Source: Ophioceras dolichostomum
Lineage: Eukaryota; Ascomycota; Sordariomycetes; Magnaporthales; Ophioceraceae
DNA length: 64,000 nt
Direction of reading: 5' to 3'
NCBI GenBank assembly: GCA_003049485.1
Contig: PYST01000063.1
Span: forward strand, 62,001 to 126,000
Under the pieces are notes generated by a model, which was given only the letters and a program-made list of their open reading frames with translations, ran no database searches and was not told the DNA's origin. Shown one piece after another: positions 58,337 through 64,000 of this stretch (its first letter is position 1; every line of letters starts with the position of its first letter). Made by a program: the position numbers and the translations under genes.

Positions 58337-60721
58337 CGCTGCATCCCTGAGCTAGTCGTCCTGGCGCAAAAGTCCAACCACCACCACCACGCCCCTGTCG
58401 TGCCTCCCGTGGCGGCTCCGGCGGCCGCCGACTGTCTGGAAAACACGTGTGCCGGGATAGGGTACGGAAAGGCGATGGCTTCGATCGCGTGGATCGAGAC
58501 GACCGGAAAGGGCGACGACAATCTCGAGCTCAGGGTGGGAGACTTCAACACGCGCACATCCCACAAGGCAGTTGTGGGGCGGACATACGGGGGGTAGCAG
58601 TAGCAGGCAGATGTCAGTCACGACAGATGTTCATATCTATTCTTCCTCCCCATGCTCCGCGTAACTTCTTGCGACATACCCTCCTCTCTCTGGCAGACGA
58701 GGCGAGGCGAGGTGAGGCGAGGCGACACTGTTTGTTGATGCTCGAGATTGTGCACGAAGGTCCAGCCTGATACCGTGAAACCAACCTACAAGTCTCCTCC
58801 TCGGTTGGAGCCGGGCTGTGGGCGGGACATGTTTGGTAATGAGGTGTGAATCAACCTTGGTAGGCGTGAATCATCCTGAGCCCCAACCAAGGTCGCGAGC
58901 ACGGCAGGACCGTTGGAGCCCTTTGCGCTCGCATGCATGTTTGTATCATTCATGCATGCGTCTGGAGCAAAACACCTGCCACAAGAGGCAACCATGTTTG
59001 GTGTATATTAGTGATGGGCTGCACAGAAACAAAATTAACTGCCTCTGGTTCTGTCTGTTCTAACGGCTGCCCCCCATTTTGACTCTCATCAGGTGGTGAG
59101 ACGTGCATGCGTCGTTGATAGCTAGCGCTAGGTATGCAGGAATACGAGAAAGAAACCCAACCCACACACACACATTGTCGGTGAGGGGTCCGATGGAGAG
59201 AGTCTTTGGAGATGTTGTGTTCCGCTGCAGTCGCTTACTGGTAGCCACCATCAATCGGTGTCTGCGCCGGATCGGGCGGCATCAGTTGAGAGCGGGGGAG
59301 GAGGAACATTATCGTGTTGCGCATCTAGTCGAGTCACATGTGTGTGTTGACTGAGACTCGTGATGAGCGGTGGGCTTGGTCCTGGGGTGAGAACTTCTCT
59401 TGAGGAAGCAGGAGTTGAAGACTCCATTGCATCAAGATGGCTCTTTCTGGTGCCAATGAGGCGTGCTTAAGACAGTCACTGACTCGGTGCACATGGCACC
59501 AGAATCTTCATTGCTTTGGAGACGAATAGATCTTGTTAGCCAGAGAGACCCTCAATAAGTCAGGTCAGGGTACCAAACCAAGGATCCCTGTGCCAACCAA
59601 TGTGGATCACTGAACCAAGCACGCAGTTTTACGCACGCACTTCGATTCGCTGTTCGCAAGCAGCCGAGCCCCGCTGACAGCTCGAAGCCTCAAGAAGCTT
59701 ATTCCCCTTACGCTGTCAATCGGTTCAGGGTCCTGGGTCCTTCCTGCCTGCCTTCTGTTTTACCCACTAAAATACTTCTCGTATGAGAAGCCCCGAATGG
59801 AGATAGCTTCAAAGCCAGGAGGACACTTTGAGGGCGGCCGGGTCGGTCCTTGCAAGCAGCGCCAGCTTGTTTTTCACGAGAATGTTGTTTTTGTTGTTTA
59901 TTATTTTTCATCATCATTGCTGTTCGCGTCATTCGATAGATAGATGAGCTAGCTATCTCAACGGAATGTGCAGCTATGTAAAGCTAAATGGTATCTGGTA
60001 GCTCGCTCGCTCGCTCCTTCGCAAGATAAAAATTTTCCGGCGAAAGGGATTTGTCTTCCCTTCATCAGAACCATGTTAGTGTACCCCCAAAAGTCTTATT
60101 CTCATGTCTCAAGGTGTTGCCAATAAGGCCTTCCTTCGTCAGTCGAGGTTTGGACCGGAAGGACCCTAATTCGAAAGAAATCCTTCGCTGATAAGTTTTC
60201 CCACAATCGTAAAAATCAACGCCGAGGTGCGCGCCATGCCATACAGAATACAGACCGAGCTGGTTTTGGTATGTTGGTTTTGTTTCCCATAATCCACCTT
60301 CCCATAGATCAAACGCCCGAAAAAAAAGTCCCAACAAACATAAGAGAACAAGATAAAATCTTCGATTCGAAATGGTCGCTTCTAGCCGGTGGTCGTCATG
60401 TTCAAGCAAGGGGGTTTTGCTAGTTCGCTCGCTCGCTCGGTTGGTGAGTGGTGATGATGATGGTCATGGTGATGGTGGCGTCGTTCAAGAAGCAGATAGG
60501 TCCAAGTCGAGATCGAGCGTCCGTCCAAGCGAGCGAGTCCGAGTCGCTGGGGATGCGAAATTGCCGTGCGCCTCGAAGTAGGGAACGAAGGACGGGCGGG
60601 AACGGTGCGGATTGTCCCACCACGTACGGTTTGATAGTTCGCTTCCTTCCCGTAGCGCAGGCGACGGGAGCAGCGAGCGAAGGAACCGTTGACAATTGTT
60701 TTTTTCCTTCGTCGCCCTCAC
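58337..60721. other. Gene-poor region
   Basis: No supported gene in 2.4 kb. Short GC-poor stretches and GCTCGCTCGCTCG-type repeats (near 60001-60015 and 60421-60440) occur. Open frames lack starts or features. Confidence 0.5.
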
Positions 60722-60974
60722 TCATACCATGGCGATGACGACGTCTCCTTTACATCTGCCGTAGCTGCAGCATGCTTCGGGGTTGAGATCGCCTCTTAAT
60801 ATCGCATCTCGTGTGGACTGGAGCAGCGATGTTAGTGACTGATGACGTCGTAGAACATTGATGAAACTGGGGGGCCGAATAACTCACGTCTGGACATGGC
60901 ACTGGGGTGGCATTGATGACGGAGCCGAGGGAGAAGACAGCGATAGCTGCCGACAGCATCAAGCGATACTGCAT
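60722..60974 (-). CDS. Small secreted cysteine-rich protein (60 aa)
   Basis: Exons 60888-60974 and 60722-60817 with a 70-bp intron (60818-60887, GTGAGT..CAG, with a CTAAC branch-like site) give 60 aa. Residues 1-22 form a clear signal peptide (MLSAAIAVFSLGSVINA). The mature part, about 38 residues, begins TPVPCPD and after the splice contains EACCSYGRCKGDVVIAMV, so four cysteines in total. Unspliced, the frame would continue without the cysteine block, so splicing is needed. Small secreted cysteine-rich proteins are typical fungal effectors or surface signals; no specific activity can be named. It stands alone in a gene-poor stretch, and its start is the only ATG with a signal peptide here. 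Confidence 0.7.
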
Positions 60975-63900
60975 CCTTGGCGAACCGCGATGTTGGGATT
61001 TGTTTTTGGGAGGGGGTTTGATGGTGATGATGAACGAAAAACTTCGTCTCTCTGGGAGCGCGGAATTGGTTTGGTCTTGGCGGAGTAGTTGACGACAGGA
61101 AGGCACGATGTCTACTGCACACACACACAAGTAAGGCGAAGAAGAAAAGAAGAAAAGAATAAACGACCGGCAGGGGCGGCGAGGCGTCCTGAAGAAAGAA
61201 AGTGAGTGTGAATGATTGAAGCAGATCGGTGGGAGACGATAAACGAGTGAAGGTGAGGGAAGAAAGTTAGGCGCAATGACGATGGAGGACGGACGTGTGG
61301 GGGGATGGACGGTGGTTATATCTCACATCAAAGATGAAACATACAGCCAAAGCAGAGCAAAACGGGTGAAGAAAGAGGGGACTGGGGTTCGGCGATTTTA
61401 ACATGGGAGCTTGCAGGCGAGCTTCTCCCAGCAAGGGTGCCGTTTTTCGGGTGGAAGGGCGTGGTAGGGTAGCGTCGGGGAGTGTCAGCCTGGGGGGAGA
61501 CGAGAGGACATTCGGGACCAGGGGACAGGTAACCCCCTCGCCCCTCGAACAAGAAGCTTATGGGTCGCTGGGGTTGGTCACAGCCGTCCTCGACAAATGA
61601 GAACAGGGCACGAAGGAGGGAGGGCTGTCTCTTTTTCGTCTAGTCTCTTCCCGCGAGCAGGCAGGCGGTCGGGCGGGCGGCGGCGGTGCCGACAAGGTTC
61701 CAAAGGTTCTCCACAGTCTGTGAATGGACTCACAAATCGACCAAAGAGCGAGCTACGTGAGAGGTCGAACTAGTGGATGAGCGCCCAAAAGCCATAGGCC
61801 CATTTTCTGAGGCATTTCCGCAGCGCCACCACCATGGTGATGGCACTGTTCTGCCACGATGCTCGACGAGGACCATCACTGGCCAGCAGAGAAACGCCAC
61901 TTTTTTCAGCACCGTCCTCGCTGGGATGTTGTGCGGGTGTCCTGTCCCGCTCGCTCCTCTGAACTCCGAAAGGGCTGATGTGTTCGCAAGGGATTTGTGA
62001 GGCCCTTCTTTCATGCAGAGATGACTTGGCAACAGCCAGGTGATAGGTGTGATAAAATTCCACCAGGGAGGGTGTGGTTACCACCGCGTCACGCACCACC
62101 AGCACCACCCACAGGCGGGTACACACAGGTGGTGCGGTGCCTAGTACCTCTCTCTGTCCATCTGACTTTAGACGCGTTCATTTTCCCCGTGTCTCCCGTC
62201 TCTCAAGCAAGTACTTGTCCTCTCTCTCGCGAAACTCAAGAAGAAAGGTACGACGAGACGAAACGAGAGGTCTCGGGCAGGGTGCCGAGGATAGCGAGAT
62301 GGGATGATCGATGGTTTGTTCTGAACGCCATCAGTGACGGTCGGAAGCTAGCGGGTTCTCCACCGCTACAGCAGTATCGACCACACCGACGAGAGAGACG
62401 AACAAACAAACGGCAGGCAAAAAATAAAAATAATATCAAACTTTCCCGCTAAACACGGACGGCCTCATTCTGTGCGCTTTTCGCCTATTTTCTCCCTCTG
62501 TCCTGTATGGCCACCGTTTGTTTGGTGATGGTATGGTACGCGCCCATGAATACTCGGCCACCTATCCATGGATTCCCCCATGTTCTTTACGCGAGCATGA
62601 GAGAGGCTCAGCCCTACGAGGGGGTGCTGTGGTCGAAGCAGTGCACACTTTCAGCTCGTATTCAAGGCCAACCATTGGACGACTCGGAGGGAACAACAGT
62701 CAGCCGGGGCATCTTCTTTCCCCCCTTCCCCTCACTCATTCAACATAACCTCTCCCCCCTTTTTCATACCGCACAGAATGCTCAAAGCGGTAAAAAGCAT
62801 GAGCGTTGCTAAGCAGCCCAATCTTGACGGAAGGACGCCCTCCCTCCCCCCGCCTCTATGCCATCCGTATTGGACCTCGTGTGTGCTTGACTTGCCAATG
62901 GTCATCATGCCACCATCACCACAGACAGGCGCACGATTCACACGATTCACTGCGCTGTCCTTGCAGGTAAAATCGTGAAAAGTGCCGTGCTTCGTCGAAG
63001 GATACGACGAGGAGGCATGGATGGCCCTTTACGAGAAGGCAAAGGAATCCACACAACCAGCACAAAAAAACATGTTATTGACAGGCAGATTCCTTCGTTT
63101 TGTTTCCCAGTCGGTCGGTTTTCGCTTCCGATGAAAAGGGATACTTAGACGAAAAAAGAAGCCTTTTTATTCTTGAGCCACGGCGGAGGGGGTAGGGAAC
63201 GCAATTTATTTTCCCTGCCATCCCATGCCGTGCTTGCTTGCCCACACTCGCTCCCTCCCGAATATGAGGACAAGAGAGACTGGGTCGGGTTTCAGATAAA
63301 ACGAGGAAGGACCCAAGGCACTCACTAAGGCTGGCTGGCACCTTGACATCAGCCTTCTGCAACCGAAAATTAGCAAGCGAGTTGATGAAATGACGGAGAT
63401 CATCAACAACGGTTCCGCGGCTGAGAGAGATTGATTGATTTGATTGATGAGCAGCAAGGTGGCTTCCCGAAATCCTGGTAAACATGATGATTTCTCCATC
63501 TCTCTACTGTGGTATTAAAATATTCCGCACATTATTGATTATAATGGCGGCTTTCCATCCCGCTCGAGTTCTTCCGTGACGGACGGACAATAATAGCAGG
63601 AAGCGGGATCGGCGAGACATGCGGGAACTCATCCGTCTGATAGTCTCGTACAAAACGACCTACCAGGAGAAAGCAGTGGGCGCTGAGAGCGGGAGGATGA
63701 TTGGGATCTGCTGAGTTGCTGTTGTGCGTGCTGCGTTGGCGATCACTGCTTCAGTATAATCAAACCGCCTACCCAAGCATCTCAACCCCTCTTCCTCTCG
63801 ACCCTTAAAGTTGCGTCGACTTGGCACCAATGCCGGACCCAGCGAGATGCCCCTCTCAGGAAAAGTGAAGGGATCGCCACCAAGACTGGTCTTTATCTCC

Positions 63901-64000
63901 CTCCCTCACCTTCGGCAATTTGCTTGTCTTGAGCGGTGGAGAACGTGTGGACTTCCGTGGCTGTTCCTGTGGCTGCTTCCTGGGGGCTCTTATACCTGTG
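60975..64000. other. Gene-free right end of window
   Basis: No gene supported over 3 kb; the first kilobase includes the upstream region of the small secreted protein, with CT-rich leader on the minus strand. Open frames at 61997-62452 and 63075-63499 show no domain. A gene whose start lies beyond 64000 could overlap the end. Confidence 0.45.

Overview
The window looks like nuclear DNA of a filamentous ascomycete, probably a Sordariomycete. Genes are widely spaced. Introns are short (about 60-360 bp, GT..AG). Coding sequence is GC-rich and often carries long Ser/Pro/Gly or acidic low-complexity inserts. Both strands are used and there are no operons. Gene set and family resemblances point to this group, but no species can be named. 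I found no convincing tRNA, rRNA, CRISPR array or intact transposon.

Layout: 1-1863 (-) FG nucleoporin Nup159 (cut by the window edge); 2754-3707 (-) proteasome beta-2 Pup1; 5184-7599 (-) Sel1-repeat protein; 7600-12778 no recognisable gene; 12779-14492 (-) Erv46; 15668-16432 (+) GNAT acetyltransferase; 16817-19338 (-) secreted GH37 trehalase; 21948-23439 (-) threonine aldolase; 24602-25747 (+) GT17 glycosyltransferase; 26490-27912 (-) broken HET-domain gene; 28092-30005 (+) ankyrin-deaminase fusion; 30626-31587 (-) DUF6594-type membrane protein; 32318-33478 (-) second GNAT protein with a Q/P repeat; 35376-37096 (-) GID E3-ligase subunit Gid2/Rmd5; 38378-41993 (+) STB6-like protein; 42934-43362 (-) Tim10; 43883-45955 (+) mitochondrial lysyl-tRNA synthetase; 47437-50308 (-) F-box-like protein; 53361-54900 (+) isochorismatase-like hydrolase; 56588-58336 (+) membrane-protein pseudogene; 60722-60974 (-) 60-residue secreted cysteine-rich protein; the rest to 64000 has no recognisable gene.

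Most genes are unrelated housekeeping genes (nuclear export, proteolysis, ER-Golgi transport, mitochondrial import and translation, sugar and amino-acid metabolism). Two stretches look accessory. In 26.4-31.6 kb a decayed heterokaryon-incompatibility (HET) gene lies head to head with an intact ankyrin protein that ends in a zinc-deaminase-like domain, followed by a DUF6594-type membrane protein. This is the best candidate for an undescribed self/non-self or nucleic-acid-editing module. In 55-64 kb, gene density is low; a membrane-protein gene carries two in-frame nonsense codons and a frameshift, and a small secreted cysteine-rich (effector-like) protein is visible only after splicing. Two assembly gaps (18196-18207 and 54632-54671) both fall in introns next to simple repeats. 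All exon boundaries were read by eye from splice signals and reading frame, without transcript data.
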